This document shows positions 10,220 to 20,167 of a stretch of DNA of 64,000 nucleotides, one piece after another. Source of the DNA: Buchnera aphidicola (Takecallis arundicolens) (GTDB lineage: Bacteria; Pseudomonadota; Gammaproteobacteria; Enterobacterales; Enterobacteriaceae); the NCBI RefSeq assembly GCF_964058945.1, contig NZ_OZ060369.1, positions 248,001 to 312,000 on the forward strand, read 5' to 3'. Within the stretch, counting starts at the first letter, position 1. Each line of letters starts with the position of its first letter. The notes under the pieces were generated by a model, which saw nothing but the letters and a program-made list of their open reading frames with translations, searched no databases and was not told the origin of the DNA. The position numbers and the translations under genes were made by a program.

Positions 10220-11620
10220 TTATTTTATTTTTCTAATATCTTTAAATTTACCAAATAATGCAGCAACTGCTGCCATAGCAGGACTAACTAAATGTGTACG
10301 ACCTCTATGACCTTGCCGATGTTCAAAATTACGATTACTTGTTGAAGCACATCTATCCTCAGGATTTAATTGATCATCATTCATTCCTAAGCACATTGAA
10401 CAACCAGGCAGCCTCCATTCAAATCCAGCATGAATAAAAATTTTATCTAACCCTTCTTTTTCAGCTTGTTTTTTAACAAGTTTCGAACCTGGGACAACAA
10501 TTGCTGTGACTTTTTCATGAACATGTTTATTACAAATCATTTTAGCAGCTAATCGTAAATCTTCTATTCGAGAATTAGTACATGATCCAATAAAAACTTT
10601 ATTGATTTCAATATCTGTTAAAAATAATCCTGATTGTAATCCCATATATAATAACGATTTTTCTGCTGCTTTTTTTGTAGAAATATCTTGAAATGATTCA
10701 ATTGATGGAATAGGTTTATCAATTGAAATAACTTGACTAGGATTTGTACCCCATGTAACTTGAGGAGCAAGATTAGTAATATCTATTGATAATGATTTAT
10801 CAAAACAAGCATCGTCATCCGATTTCAAAGTATTCCAATATTTTATAGCATTATTCCAATTAAAACCCTTAGGTGTAAAATTTTTATTTTTTAAATATTG
10901 AAAAGTTATTTCATCAGGAGCAATAATACCTGATTTTGCACCCATTTCTATTGCCATATTACATAATGTCATTCTACCTTCCATACTTAACTGAGATACT
11001 GTTGTACCAGTAAATTCAATTACATATCCTGTACCTCCAGAAACACCAACCTGATTAATAATAAATAAAATTATATCCTTAGGACTAATATTATCATTTA
11101 ACTTACCAGAAACATCTATTTTCATCGTTTTATAACGTTTTTGTTTAATTGTTTGAGTTGCAAGTACATGTTCAACTTCTGATGTCCCAATTCCAAATGC
11201 TAAAGCACCAAAAGCACCATGTGTTGAAGTATGCGAATCACCACACACAATTAACATTCCAGGTAATGTCATGCCCTGTTCCGGTCCTATCACATGCACA
11301 ATACCTTGATTTTCATGATTTAAATCAAATAACGAAACATTAAACTCATGACAATTATTAGATAATGCTTGTATTTGATTACGAGCCATATGATCTAATA
11401 AATTAACATTACTTGTTTTAGTGGAAACGTTATGATCCATTGTTGCAAATGTTTTTGACGGACAACGAATTTTTCTATTTTTTAAACGTAAACCGCTAAA
11501 TGCTTGTGGAGAAGTCACTTCATGAATTAAATGTAAATCAACATATAAAATCGATGTATTTTGTGTATCTGTATGAACTATATGGCTGTTATACAGTTTT
11601 TCATATAATGTTTTTCCCAT
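10220..11620 (-). CDS. leuC: 3-isopropylmalate dehydratase large subunit
   Basis: Large subunit of isopropylmalate isomerase, an aconitase-family [4Fe-4S] enzyme. Cluster-ligand cysteines are seen in FIGSCTNSR and [28 protein letters not shown] is the conserved N-terminal signature. The length of 466 aa equals E. coli LeuC. Its ATG follows the leuB stop by a single base (TAATATG), with its ribosome site inside leuB, so translation is probably coupled. Confidence 0.98.
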   Translation of the reverse strand: MGKTLYEKLYNSHIVHTDTQNTSILYVDLHLIHEVTSPQAFSGLRLKNRKIRCPSKTFATMDHNVSTKTSNVNLLDHMARNQIQALSNNCHEFNVSLFDLNHENQGIVHVIGPEQGMTLPGMLIVCGDSHTSTHGAFGALAFGIGTSEVEHVLATQTIKQKRYKTMKIDVSGKLNDNISPKDIILFIINQVGVSGGTGYVIEFTGTTVSQLSMEGRMTLCNMAIEMGAKSGIIAPDEITFQYLKNKNFTPKGFNWNNAIKYWNTLKSDDDACFDKSLSIDITNLAPQVTWGTNPSQVISIDKPIPSIESFQDISTKKAAEKSLLYMGLQSGLFLTDIEINKVFIGSCTNSRIEDLRLAAKMICNKHVHEKVTAIVVPGSKLVKKQAEKEGLDKIFIHAGFEWRLPGCSMCLGMNDDQLNPEDRCASTSNRNFEHRQGHRGRTHLVSPAMAAVAALFGKFKDIRKIK

Positions 11621-11621
11621 A

Positions 11622-12716
11622 TTATATCTCTTTAAGTAACGTTTGGGAAATTATATCTCCCATTTGGTTAGTATTAACATAATCTTTTTTATTATTTGAA
11701 AGGTCAAATGTTCTGTAACCTTTTTTTAAAACTTGTTTAATAGTTTCAAAAATTGCATCGGATAATTCATATAACTTCATACTATAACGTAATAATAATG
11801 CAATTGATAGAATTTGAGCAATTGGATTTGCAATATTTTTACCTTGAATGTCTGGTGCAGATCCTCCAGCTGGTTCATACATACCAAAATTTTTTTCATT
11901 CAAACTTGCTGAAGCTAACATACCTATTGACCCAGTAATAGCTGCGCATTCATCTGATACAATATCCCCAAACAAATTAGAACATAATATTACATCAAAA
12001 TGACTTGGGTTTTTAATAATTTGCATAACTGCATTATCAATATACAAATGTGATAATTGCACTTTTGGATAATTTTTAGCTACATTATTAACGGTTTCTC
12101 TCCATAACTTAGAACTTTTTAAAACATTAGCCTTATCAATTGATGTAAGTTTATTATTCCTTTGTTGTGCAATTTTAAATGCCATATCTGCTATTCTATA
12201 AATTTCAGATTGATAATATAGTTCAGTATCAAAAGCATAGTCCCCAAATTCAACACTATGCTTTTTTTGTGATTTTCCAAAATATATTCCGCTAATTAAT
12301 TCACGCACACATAATATATTGATATTAGTATTAATAATATCTTGACGTAAAGGAGATAAATCTCGTAATTCAGTATATAAAATAGAAGGTCTAATATTTG
12401 CAAATAAATTAAAATGTTTTCTTAATGGAAGTAAAGCACCACGTTCTGGTTGTTTTTCATCAGGCAAATTATTCCATTTAGGTCCACCAACAGAACCTAG
12501 TAAAATTGCATCTGATTTTTCACAACCTATTAACGTATGTATTGGTAAAGCAGTACCATGTTTATCAATTGCAACTCCACCAATATCATATTCATGAAAA
12601 ATAAAATTAATAAAGCATTTTTTTTTTAAAATACTTAAAATTTTATATGCTTCGTGCATTACTTCAGGACCAATACCATCTCCAGGTAAAATTGCTAAAT
12701 GAAATTTTTTTTCCAT
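11622..12716 (-). CDS. leuB: 3-isopropylmalate dehydrogenase
   Basis: NAD-dependent oxidative decarboxylation of 3-isopropylmalate, third step of leucine synthesis. [11 protein letters not shown] opens the protein and [21 protein letters not shown] is the nucleotide-binding C-terminal signature. I start at the ATG at 12716 ([10 protein letters not shown], 364 aa; E. coli 363) rather than the upstream in-frame TTG at 12734. It lies 80 bp after leuA. Confidence 0.97.
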   Translation of the reverse strand: MEKKFHLAILPGDGIGPEVMHEAYKILSILKKKCFINFIFHEYDIGGVAIDKHGTALPIHTLIGCEKSDAILLGSVGGPKWNNLPDEKQPERGALLPLRKHFNLFANIRPSILYTELRDLSPLRQDIINTNINILCVRELISGIYFGKSQKKHSVEFGDYAFDTELYYQSEIYRIADMAFKIAQQRNNKLTSIDKANVLKSSKLWRETVNNVAKNYPKVQLSHLYIDNAVMQIIKNPSHFDVILCSNLFGDIVSDECAAITGSIGMLASASLNEKNFGMYEPAGGSAPDIQGKNIANPIAQILSIALLLRYSMKLYELSDAIFETIKQVLKKGYRTFDLSNNKKDYVNTNQMGDIISQTLLKEI

Positions 12717-12796
12717 ATTAAAACACTCTTTCAATAAATATTTAAAAAATATAATAAAAAATATTTTTATAATATATATAATCCATTTAATTAATA

Positions 12797-14347
12797 TTAA
12801 AGTTCATTCGATTTATTTAATGTTAGAATAACTTGATTAGCTCGCCAAATACTATTTAAAACATTTACCATAGCTTGTGCTGAAGACTCGATAATATCAG
12901 TTGCTAATCCGATTCCGTGAAATTTTCTATCCCGATAATCTACAATAATATCCACTTGCCCTAAAGCATCTTTACCCTGACCTTTTGCAAATAATTGAAA
13001 TTTTTGTAATAAAATTTTATAACTTGAAATTTTCTGTAAAGCACGGTAGACAGCATCAACAGGACCGTTACTAGTTGTAGCAGATTTAGTAACAATCTCC
13101 TTTCCACACACTAAAGTCACTGAAGCAGTAGCAGAACCACTGGTACTAGATTTGACATTAAAGTATTCTAACCGAAAATATTCTGGTGTTTCTTGTTGAT
13201 TATTTATAAAAGCTAAAGCTTCCAAATCATAATCAAAAACCTGACCTTTTTTATCTGCTAATTTTAAAAATGAAACATATAATTCATCAATATGATATTC
13301 ACTATCCTGATAACCCATTTGTTGCATGCGATGCCGTACAGCTGCCCGTCCTGAACGTGAAGTTAAATTTAATTGTACTTCTTTTAAACCAATTTCTTGT
13401 GGAGCAATAATTTCATAATTTTTTCTATTTTTTAGGATACCATCTTGGTGTATTCCAGAAGAATGCGAAAAAGCATTACTACCTATTATTGCCTTATTTG
13501 CTGGTATAGGCATATTACAAATTTGACTAATAATTTTACTTGTGCGGTATATTTCTTTAAATTCAATATTTGTATGTACTTTTAATATATCTTGACGGGA
13601 TTTAATTGCCATAATTACTTCTTCTAATGCTGCATTTCCTGCACGTTCACCAATACCATTCATAGTACCTTCAATTTGTCTAGCTCCAGATAAAATTGCT
13701 GAAATTGAATTACCAACTGCCATTCCTAAATCGTCATGACAATGTACAGAAAGCACTGCTTGATCAATATTTGGTACCTTGTCATATAATACTTTAATAA
13801 TATTACTAAATTGATTTGGTAAAGTATAACCTACTGTATCTGGAATATTAATTGTATTTGCACCAGCAGAAATAGCACATTCAACAATTTTGCATAAATT
13901 ATCTAAAGATGTTCGCCCAGCATCTTCACAAGAAAATTCTATATCATTTGTATAACGTTTAGCATATTTAATAGAATGAATTGCCATATTTACAATTTCA
14001 CCAAAATTTTTTCTTAATTTAGATTGCATATGTAAATTTGAAGTCCCTAAAAAAACATGAATTCTAAAATTATCTAATACAGACATAGCATCTGCAGCTG
14101 CATCAATATCTTTTTCAACACAACGTGCTAAACTACATATTATTGTATTTTTAATATTTTTTGAAATTTCTCGAACGGAATTAAAATCACCAGGTGAAGA
14201 AATTGGAAAACCAACTTCCATAACATCAACTTTCATCCTCTCTAAAGCTAAAGCAATTTGCAATTTTTCTTTCACACTTAAACTGGCCTGTAAAGCTTGT
14301 TCTCCATCTCGTAATGATGTATCAAAAATAATAACTTTTTCATTCAT
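12797..14347 (-). CDS. leuA: 2-isopropylmalate synthase
   Basis: Condenses acetyl-CoA with 2-oxoisovalerate, the first committed and normally leucine-inhibited step. The catalytic TIM barrel shows [15 protein letters not shown], the metal-binding [12 protein letters not shown] and the [10 protein letters not shown] signature. The C-terminal regulatory domain is kept, so the protein is near full length at 516 aa (E. coli 523). I use the ATG at 14347; a GTG four codons earlier is the alternative. Only 51 bp separate it from minE upstream, and no leader peptide, attenuator or plasmid repA gene is visible there. Confidence 0.97.
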   Translation of the reverse strand: MNEKVIIFDTSLRDGEQALQASLSVKEKLQIALALERMKVDVMEVGFPISSPGDFNSVREISKNIKNTIICSLARCVEKDIDAAADAMSVLDNFRIHVFLGTSNLHMQSKLRKNFGEIVNMAIHSIKYAKRYTNDIEFSCEDAGRTSLDNLCKIVECAISAGANTINIPDTVGYTLPNQFSNIIKVLYDKVPNIDQAVLSVHCHDDLGMAVGNSISAILSGARQIEGTMNGIGERAGNAALEEVIMAIKSRQDILKVHTNIEFKEIYRTSKIISQICNMPIPANKAIIGSNAFSHSSGIHQDGILKNRKNYEIIAPQEIGLKEVQLNLTSRSGRAAVRHRMQQMGYQDSEYHIDELYVSFLKLADKKGQVFDYDLEALAFINNQQETPEYFRLEYFNVKSSTSGSATASVTLVCGKEIVTKSATTSNGPVDAVYRALQKISSYKILLQKFQLFAKGQGKDALGQVDIIVDYRDRKFHGIGLATDIIESSAQAMVNVLNSIWRANQVILTLNKSNEL

Positions 14348-14398
14348 GGTATTATCCACATAAAAATCATTAATATCTTATTATATAAAATAAAGATT

Positions 14399-14650
14399 TT
14401 ACTTTTTCCATATTACTCGTAATTCTAAAATAAAAACATTAGGATCTTTTTGATTTGCATGAACCGTAAATATATTTGGTTTCATTTGTATATATTTATC
14501 CACTGTAAATAAAATTTCTTTTTTTAATTTTATAAAATGCCTGGAATAATGTACATATTGTTTTTGTTTAAAAAACACCATTTGTAATCTTTTTTTTGCT
14601 ATATGTGCTGTATTTTTTTTACGAGATAAAAAAAAATCTAATAATGACAT
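14399..14650 (-). CDS. minE: Cell division topological specificity factor MinE
   Basis: Stimulates the MinD ATPase and drives the pole-to-pole Min oscillation. The N terminus, MSLLDFFLSRKKNTAHIAKKRLQ, carries the membrane-targeting and anti-MinCD helix of the family, and KYIQMKPNIFTVHANQ corresponds to the topological-specificity domain. It has 83 aa against 88 in E. coli. The start is 3 bp after the minD stop, so the two are translated from one message. leuA follows directly downstream. Confidence 0.94.
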   Translation of the reverse strand: MSLLDFFLSRKKNTAHIAKKRLQMVFFKQKQYVHYSRHFIKLKKEILFTVDKYIQMKPNIFTVHANQKDPNVFILELRVIWKK

Positions 14651-14653
14651 TGT

Positions 14654-15466
14654 TTATCTCCAAAACAATCTTTTAAAAAAATTTTTTTTTTCTTCGTGTA
14701 AAAAACGAAAATTACATTTTTTACCAAGTAATCTATTAATTGTATCATGATACGCTTGTCCTGCCTTAGATTTTTTATTAAGTATAATTGATTCACCTTG
14801 ATTCGATGCTTTTAATACAGACGAATCCTCAGGAATAACTCCAATGATTGGAATACGTAAAATATCCAAAACATCATCCATACTTAACATTTCTCCATTT
14901 TTTACTCGAATTACATCATATCGATTTAATAATAAATATTCTTTCACAGGAAATAAATTATTTTCTGCTCTACGTGACTGTGCAGCAATAATACCTAAAA
15001 TACGATCAGAATCCCTAACAGAGGATACTTCAGGATTTGTAACAATAATGGCTTCATCAGCAAAATACATTGCTAAAATAGCACCATCTTCAATACCAGC
15101 CGGAGAATCACAAATAATAAAATCAAAATTCATATCTAATAATTTTTTAAAAATTACATGCAAACCATCTTTAGTTAATGCGTCTTTATTTCTAGTTTGT
15201 GAAGCAGGTAAAATAAATAAATTGTCTGTATATTTATCTTTAATAATTGCTTGTTGAATGTTTGCATCTCCTTCTAATACATTAATTAAATCATACACAA
15301 CACGTCTTTCACAACCCATAATCAAATCTAAATTACGTAATCCAATATCAAAATCGATTACTATAGTTTTATTTCCACATTGTGCAAAACCAGTTGCAAT
15401 TGCTGCACTGGATGTAGTTTTACCTACCCCCCCTTTACCAGAGGTAACTACAATAATACGAGCCAT
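14654..15466 (-). CDS. minD: Septum site-determining ATPase MinD
   Basis: Membrane-cycling ATPase that carries MinC to the cell poles. The deviant Walker A SGKGGVGKTTSSAA is at residues 9-22, followed by IVIDFDIGLRNLDLIMG and DSPAGIEDGA. The C-terminal amphipathic membrane-targeting helix ends FFKRLFWR, much like E. coli FLKRLFGG. Length 270 aa equals E. coli. It lies within minC-minD-minE. Confidence 0.98.
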   Translation of the reverse strand: MARIIVVTSGKGGVGKTTSSAAIATGFAQCGNKTIVIDFDIGLRNLDLIMGCERRVVYDLINVLEGDANIQQAIIKDKYTDNLFILPASQTRNKDALTKDGLHVIFKKLLDMNFDFIICDSPAGIEDGAILAMYFADEAIIVTNPEVSSVRDSDRILGIIAAQSRRAENNLFPVKEYLLLNRYDVIRVKNGEMLSMDDVLDILRIPIIGVIPEDSSVLKASNQGESIILNKKSKAGQAYHDTINRLLGKKCNFRFLHEEKKNFFKRLFWR

Positions 15467-15492
15467 ATATTTATTCCATATTTTAATAGAAT

Positions 15493-16188
15493 TTATGTTA
15501 ACGATTTAACATATAAAATATTTTTATTTAAAAAAACATGCGCACTACATCCTAATAAACTAGAAGAAACCTGATCTAATAATACATACTCTCCTGAGAT
15601 TGAAACAATTTCAGCAAAAAACTGTGTACAAAAGATATGTCTTGTATTATCTCCATGTACACCTGCTAAAGCACGTCCTCTCATTTTTCCATAAATATGA
15701 ATATTACCACCAGAAATTAATTCTGCACCTGTACTGACATTATTGGTAATAATTAAATCTGATTGTTTAACGTAAATCTTTTGTCCTGATCTAACTGGTT
15801 TAGTAATAATTACTGATTTATTATTTTTAAAATTTAAAAAATTATTTTTTTGTAAATAATTTTTATTATTTAAAATAGTTTTACCATCATTAAAAATAGG
15901 TAAACCAGATCGAACTACAATACTTTTTAAAATACAATCAACATATCCGCAAATACCAATAATACGTAATCCAGTTGAAATAATTGCTTTATACATATCA
16001 TTCCAGTTAACTGATGCTGTGAGATGCGAAATATTTAACATAACATATGCATCTTTAAAAAATACTGGTGATTCTTTAATTTTTTTGGATATTGCATTCT
16101 TTACTAGATTTATAATATGGTTTTTAATATATAGTACTAAAAATGTAAAAACACTACCTTTAAATTCAATAGGATTATTTTGTAACAT
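15493..16188 (-). CDS. minC: Septum site-determining inhibitor MinC
   Basis: Inhibits FtsZ assembly away from midcell. The C-terminal beta-helix domain is well conserved (PVRSGQKIYV, GAELISGGNIHIYGKMRGRALAG, FCTQFFAEIVSISGEY); the N-terminal domain is more divergent. Starting at the ATG at 16188 (MLQNNPIEFKGS, cf. E. coli MSNTPIELKGS) gives 231 aa, identical to E. coli. An ATG at 16209 is also possible; neither has a clear ribosome site. Confidence 0.92.
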   Translation of the reverse strand: MLQNNPIEFKGSVFTFLVLYIKNHIINLVKNAISKKIKESPVFFKDAYVMLNISHLTASVNWNDMYKAIISTGLRIIGICGYVDCILKSIVVRSGLPIFNDGKTILNNKNYLQKNNFLNFKNNKSVIITKPVRSGQKIYVKQSDLIITNNVSTGAELISGGNIHIYGKMRGRALAGVHGDNTRHIFCTQFFAEIVSISGEYVLLDQVSSSLLGCSAHVFLNKNILYVKSLT

Positions 16189-16294
16189 AAAAAAATTTTT
16201 TAAAATCATATGTAATATAATATTATATTATAAAATTTAAGTATTATAATTATAATTTCAAATATACATTTTTATTCATAGAGGATAATTTATA

Positions 16295-17305
16295 TTGTAT
16301 TTAACTGATGAAAGTAAAATCGTTATTCAGTATAAACATCAATTTATAAACAAAAAAGTACTTTTTTCTGGAAATATTCACGATCAAAACTTTTTACACA
16401 TAATTTCAAAAAAAATAAAAATACATATACAAAAATATTATCATGACAATATATCATGTTATAAAATAAAAAAAAATGTTTGTTTTAGAATGTTACCTAG
16501 AAAAAGTTTTATTAAAGATTGCGATATCATAATATTTTTTTTGATTCGGAATAAAATTGAATTAATTTTTCAGTTAACATATATATGTGCACAACTTACA
16601 CAAAATAAAGAAATTTTTATAGTAGGAAAAAACAAATTCGGTATTAATAGTATTTGTAATTTGTTTAAAAATTGGATTTATTTTAAAAAAATTAGTTATA
16701 AAAAAAAATGTGCATTATATTATGGTAAAATAAAAGAAATACCTAAATTTTCTTTAAAAGAATATTGCAAAAAATATGTAATATATAATACCACAATCGT
16801 AACTTTACCTGGAATATTTGATTATAAAAAATTAGATTTAGGTAGTCAATTAATGATTCATAGTTTTAATACAATACATACAGGTAAAGTATTAGATATT
16901 GGATCAGGTTCAGGTGTATTATCTGCTATATTAAAAAAATATTCACCATTAGTAAAAATTACTCTTATTGATAACAATAGTACAGCATTATTTTGTAGTA
17001 GTTATACTCTTCGAATCAATAAGATGATTGGTAGAGTTTATTATAGTAATATTTTTTCAAACGTAAAAGATAAATTTGATTTAATAATAACTAATCCTCC
17101 AACACATTACGGAAATTTAAATAATTTAAGTATTATTTATAAAATAATTAAAGAATCAAAAAATTTTTTAAAAAAGAATGGAAAATTAAGAATAGTATTA
17201 CATTCAAATATATCATGTAAAAAAATATTTATTAAATATTTTGGAAATTATAAAATATTGAAAACAAAAAAACATTTTAATCTTTATGAAGTATCTACTA
17301 AATAA
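16295..17305 (+). CDS. rsmC: 16S rRNA (guanine1207-N2)-methyltransferase
   Basis: Methylates G1207 of 16S rRNA using S-adenosylmethionine. The N-terminal half is a degenerate methyltransferase-like domain as in E. coli RsmC. The C-terminal catalytic half has motif I GKVLDIGSGSGVLSAIL. Motif IV reads NPPT here, where E. coli has NPPF. Length 336 aa against 343. The start is TTG at 16295 with AGAGGA about 10 bases upstream. It is divergent from minC. Confidence 0.9.
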   Translation: MYLTDESKIVIQYKHQFINKKVLFSGNIHDQNFLHIISKKIKIHIQKYYHDNISCYKIKKNVCFRMLPRKSFIKDCDIIIFFLIRNKIELIFQLTYICAQLTQNKEIFIVGKNKFGINSICNLFKNWIYFKKISYKKKCALYYGKIKEIPKFSLKEYCKKYVIYNTTIVTLPGIFDYKKLDLGSQLMIHSFNTIHTGKVLDIGSGSGVLSAILKKYSPLVKITLIDNNSTALFCSSYTLRINKMIGRVYYSNIFSNVKDKFDLIITNPPTHYGNLNNLSIIYKIIKESKNFLKKNGKLRIVLHSNISCKKIFIKYFGNYKILKTKKHFNLYEVSTK

Positions 17306-17320
17306 AATAATATAATTTTA

Positions 17321-17404
17321 TGCCCAGAGCGGGAATCGAACCCGCAAAGCTGTTAAGCCGAGGGATTTTAAGTCCCTTGTGTTTACCTATTTCACCATCC
17401 GGGC
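17321..17404 (-). tRNA. leuZ: tRNA-Leu, anticodon UAA
   Basis: Read on the minus strand this folds into an 84-nt class II tRNA: acceptor GCCCGGA with TCTGGGC, anticodon arm AGGGA-CTTAAAA-TCCCT (anticodon UAA), a long variable arm, and T loop TTCGATT. Discriminator A; no CCA encoded. It lies next to tRNA-Cys, as in the E. coli glyW-cysT-leuZ cluster. Confidence 0.96.
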
Positions 17405-17413
17405 AAATATTTT

Positions 17414-17484
17414 AGGCGCGTTCTGGAATTGAACCAGATTATACGGATTTGCAGTCCGCCACATAACCAATCTGCCAACGCGCC
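17414..17484 (-). tRNA. cysT: tRNA-Cys, anticodon GCA
   Basis: A 71-nt cloverleaf on the minus strand: acceptor GGCGCGT with ACGCGCC, anticodon loop CTGCAAA (GCA), and discriminator U, the identity base of tRNA-Cys. CCA is not encoded. It lies 9 bp upstream of tRNA-Leu(UAA), so both are probably processed from one transcript. Confidence 0.96.
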
Positions 17485-17693
17485 AAAAATTTAATGCTAA
17501 TTTATATTGTAATCAATATTACAAATATTGTCTAACTTTTTTTATTAAAATATAATATTATATAAGATTGTACCTAAATAATTATTTGATATAGTAAATA
17601 AAAAACTTTACATACAATGCTAATTGTATTAGTATATAGAAAGTATACATTGAATTTTAACATACTACAACACATTAATTTAAAATTACATTC

Positions 17694-17781
17694 GGAGGAG
17701 TGGCCGAGTGGTTTAAGGCAGCGGTCTTGAAAACCGCCGATAAGTAATACTTATCCGAGAGTTCGAATCCCTCCTCCTCCA
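17694..17781 (+). tRNA. serT: tRNA-Ser, anticodon UGA
   Basis: An 88-nt class II tRNA: acceptor GGAGGAG with CTCCTCC, anticodon loop CTTGAAA (UGA), and a long variable arm with an ATAAGT/ACTTAT stem. Two oddities: the T stem GAGAG/CCCTC contains one A-C mismatch, and the discriminator reads A where E. coli tRNA-Ser has G. CCA is not encoded. Confidence 0.93.
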
Positions 17782-17878
17782 ATTTGAAATAAATAATATG
17801 TTGTACATAATATCAAATAATGATTTAAATTAATTCATAAAAAATCAGATAATATTATAATATAACTTTTTAAAGTTT

Positions 17879-19411
17879 CTATATCTTAAAGTAAAACTGG
17901 TGTATACGAATTCCAAATAAAAATAATATTATAAAATATATTATCCAAGAAAATATAAAAACCATCAATAATCTAGTCGCTTTATACCAAACACTACCGA
18001 AATTCCAACTAGGAATAAAATTTAAAATCAATATTAACATAATAAACATCATTACTGTAGAAATTATAATCTTTAATATAAAATAAAACCAACCAGGTTG
18101 AAATTTGAATAAATGTTTTCGATATAAAGTCCAATATAATAAAATACAATTAAACCAAGCTGAAAAACTAATTGATAATGATAAACCTAAATTACCAAAC
18201 TTCATACACAAAAAAAATAAATTAATAATTTGTGTAATACAAATAGTTATAAAAGAGATAATCATAGGTGTTTTAACATCTTGACGAGCATAAAATGCAG
18301 GAGAAAGAATCTTTACTAATACTAATCCTAACAATCCTACAGAATACCCTATTAATGACCTTTCTGTCATCATAGTATCAAATTTTGTAAACTTACCATA
18401 TTGAAATAACACCGTAATTAAAGGATGAGATAAAACATATAACATAATTGAACTAGGTAATCCAATTATAAAACTAATACGCATAGCCCAATCAATTAAT
18501 TTACAAAATTGATCTTTCTTCTTATACACAATGCTTTTCGTTAAAGATGATAATAATATTGTACCAAGCGATATACCTAATATACCAACTGGAAATTCAA
18601 TTAACCTATCTGCATAATACATCCAAGATACTGAACCTGACATAAATAAAGAAGATAAAATACTATTAATTAATAAAGAAATATGATTCGCTGATACACC
18701 AAGTACACCTAAACCAATTTTTTTTAACAAGCTAGATACATTTAGTATTTTAAAATTGATTGTTGGTGGAACTAACATATTAATTCGTTTTAAAAATAAA
18801 AATTGATATAAAAATTGTAAAATTCCTCCAAAAACAACGGACCAAGACAAAGCAAAAATTGGAGTATGAAAAAATTTTGTAAAAAATAATGAAGATATAA
18901 TCATGCTACTATTTAATAAAATTGGTGAACATACCGGTATTAAAAAACAATTCCAAATATTAAGAATAGCAGTTGTTAAAGAAGATAAAGAAATAAAAAA
19001 AATATAAGGAAAAGTAATTCTTAATAACTTAACAGTTAATTTAAATAATAATTTTTTTTTAAAAAAACCTGGTACAATTATACAAATAATGTAAGGAGCA
19101 AAATACATACCAATGAAAGTTAAAAAACATAATATTAAAATCATAAAACCAAAAATAGCAGAAAAAAATTTTCTAGTAATATTGCTATTTTGTTTTTTAT
19201 ATTGAATAAAAATAGGAATAATAATTTGTAAAAATGCTCCTTCTGCAAATATCCTTTTCAATAAGTTAGGTATCTTAAAAGCTACAAAAAATGCATCAGT
19301 TGATATTGATACTCCAAATGTATAAGCAATAATAAAATCACGTATAAAACTCAATATTCTTGAAAATAAAGTTAATAAACTAATATTAATAAACGATTTT
19401 AAAAGATTCAT
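17879..19411 (-). CDS. murJ: Lipid II flippase MurJ
   Basis: Inner-membrane flippase that exports lipid II for peptidoglycan synthesis. The protein is hydrophobic along its whole length (about 14 membrane segments). It begins with the family signature SRILSFIRDFIIAYTFG...TDAFFVAFKIPNLLKRIFAEGAFLQ (short gap omitted). At 510 aa it matches E. coli MurJ (511). Downstream it faces tRNA-Ser. Upstream, instead of flgN and the flagellar genes, there is empty DNA up to rluC. Confidence 0.95.
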   Translation of the reverse strand: MNLLKSFINISLLTLFSRILSFIRDFIIAYTFGVSISTDAFFVAFKIPNLLKRIFAEGAFLQIIIPIFIQYKKQNSNITRKFFSAIFGFMILILCFLTFIGMYFAPYIICIIVPGFFKKKLLFKLTVKLLRITFPYIFFISLSSLTTAILNIWNCFLIPVCSPILLNSSMIISSLFFTKFFHTPIFALSWSVVFGGILQFLYQFLFLKRINMLVPPTINFKILNVSSLLKKIGLGVLGVSANHISLLINSILSSLFMSGSVSWMYYADRLIEFPVGILGISLGTILLSSLTKSIVYKKKDQFCKLIDWAMRISFIIGLPSSIMLYVLSHPLITVLFQYGKFTKFDTMMTERSLIGYSVGLLGLVLVKILSPAFYARQDVKTPMIISFITICITQIINLFFLCMKFGNLGLSLSISFSAWFNCILLYWTLYRKHLFKFQPGWFYFILKIIISTVMMFIMLILILNFIPSWNFGSVWYKATRLLMVFIFSWIIYFIILFLFGIRIHQFYFKI

Positions 19412-20167
19412 ATTGTTAATAAATATTTCAATTAACGTACAATATAAAAATTATCTGTATATAAGATATGTTTTATAAAATACTAAAGATAATTTTTTAA
19501 AATTCTAATTAAAACATAATTATATTATATAATATACTTATATACTTCATATAAATTCTAATTCGATAATAAATATATTTGCACGGAATATATAAAAAAA
19601 TAAATATATTATATCACATATTATATATAAAACGTATTATTGAAAAATAATATACAAAATCATAATTGATATAAATTTAATATTAATAATTTATATAATA
19701 TAATAAATATTTAAAAAAAATAACATTTTGTTAGTTTTAAAAATATATAATTACTTTTTAAAATATAAAACATAAAACATACATAATTATTTCTTCAATA
19801 AACTATTAATGTACATATAAATTATTAACATCATATTAATTATATAATATTTATTTTTATATGTATACATAACTAACATTAATAATTCATTATACATACA
19901 CCTAAATAAATCAAACTATATAAAATATTTATATAAAATATAAATTTACATTAATATATTTTAAATTTACAAATAATAAATATTTCTAGGTATTAAATTA
20001 ACATATTAATATTATAATCATTTAAGTAATATCAAAATATTTTTATAATGTATAATAATAAAAATACTTACAAAGTATTAGTATTCTTAATATAAAATAA
20101 TAATACTATATTTAAAAATAAAAAATATGAAAGCAATATATTAAAAAGTAGTTTTTTACGGAGCAGT
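19412..20167. other. Gene-free 756-bp gap at the expected flg-rne position
   Basis: Extremely AT-rich DNA with stops in all frames and no reading frame of note. In E. coli the interval between murJ and rluC holds flgN, flgM, flgA, flgB-flgL and rne. I could not recognise any fragment of these genes. The last part presumably holds the rluC promoter; the rluC ribosome site CGGAG is just before its ATG. Confidence 0.8.

Noticed and set aside
14348-14398. leuA leader peptide or attenuator
   Set aside because: The gap is only 51 bp, with no run of leucine codons and no terminator-like stem.
14844-15509. Overlapping plus-strand frames opposite minD
   Set aside because: Antisense shadows of the strongly conserved minD; no ribosome site or family similarity.
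19412-20167. Degraded flagellar or rne gene fragments
   Set aside because: I tried short translations near rluC and saw nothing resembling the RNase E N terminus or flagellar proteins; reported only as an empty gap.
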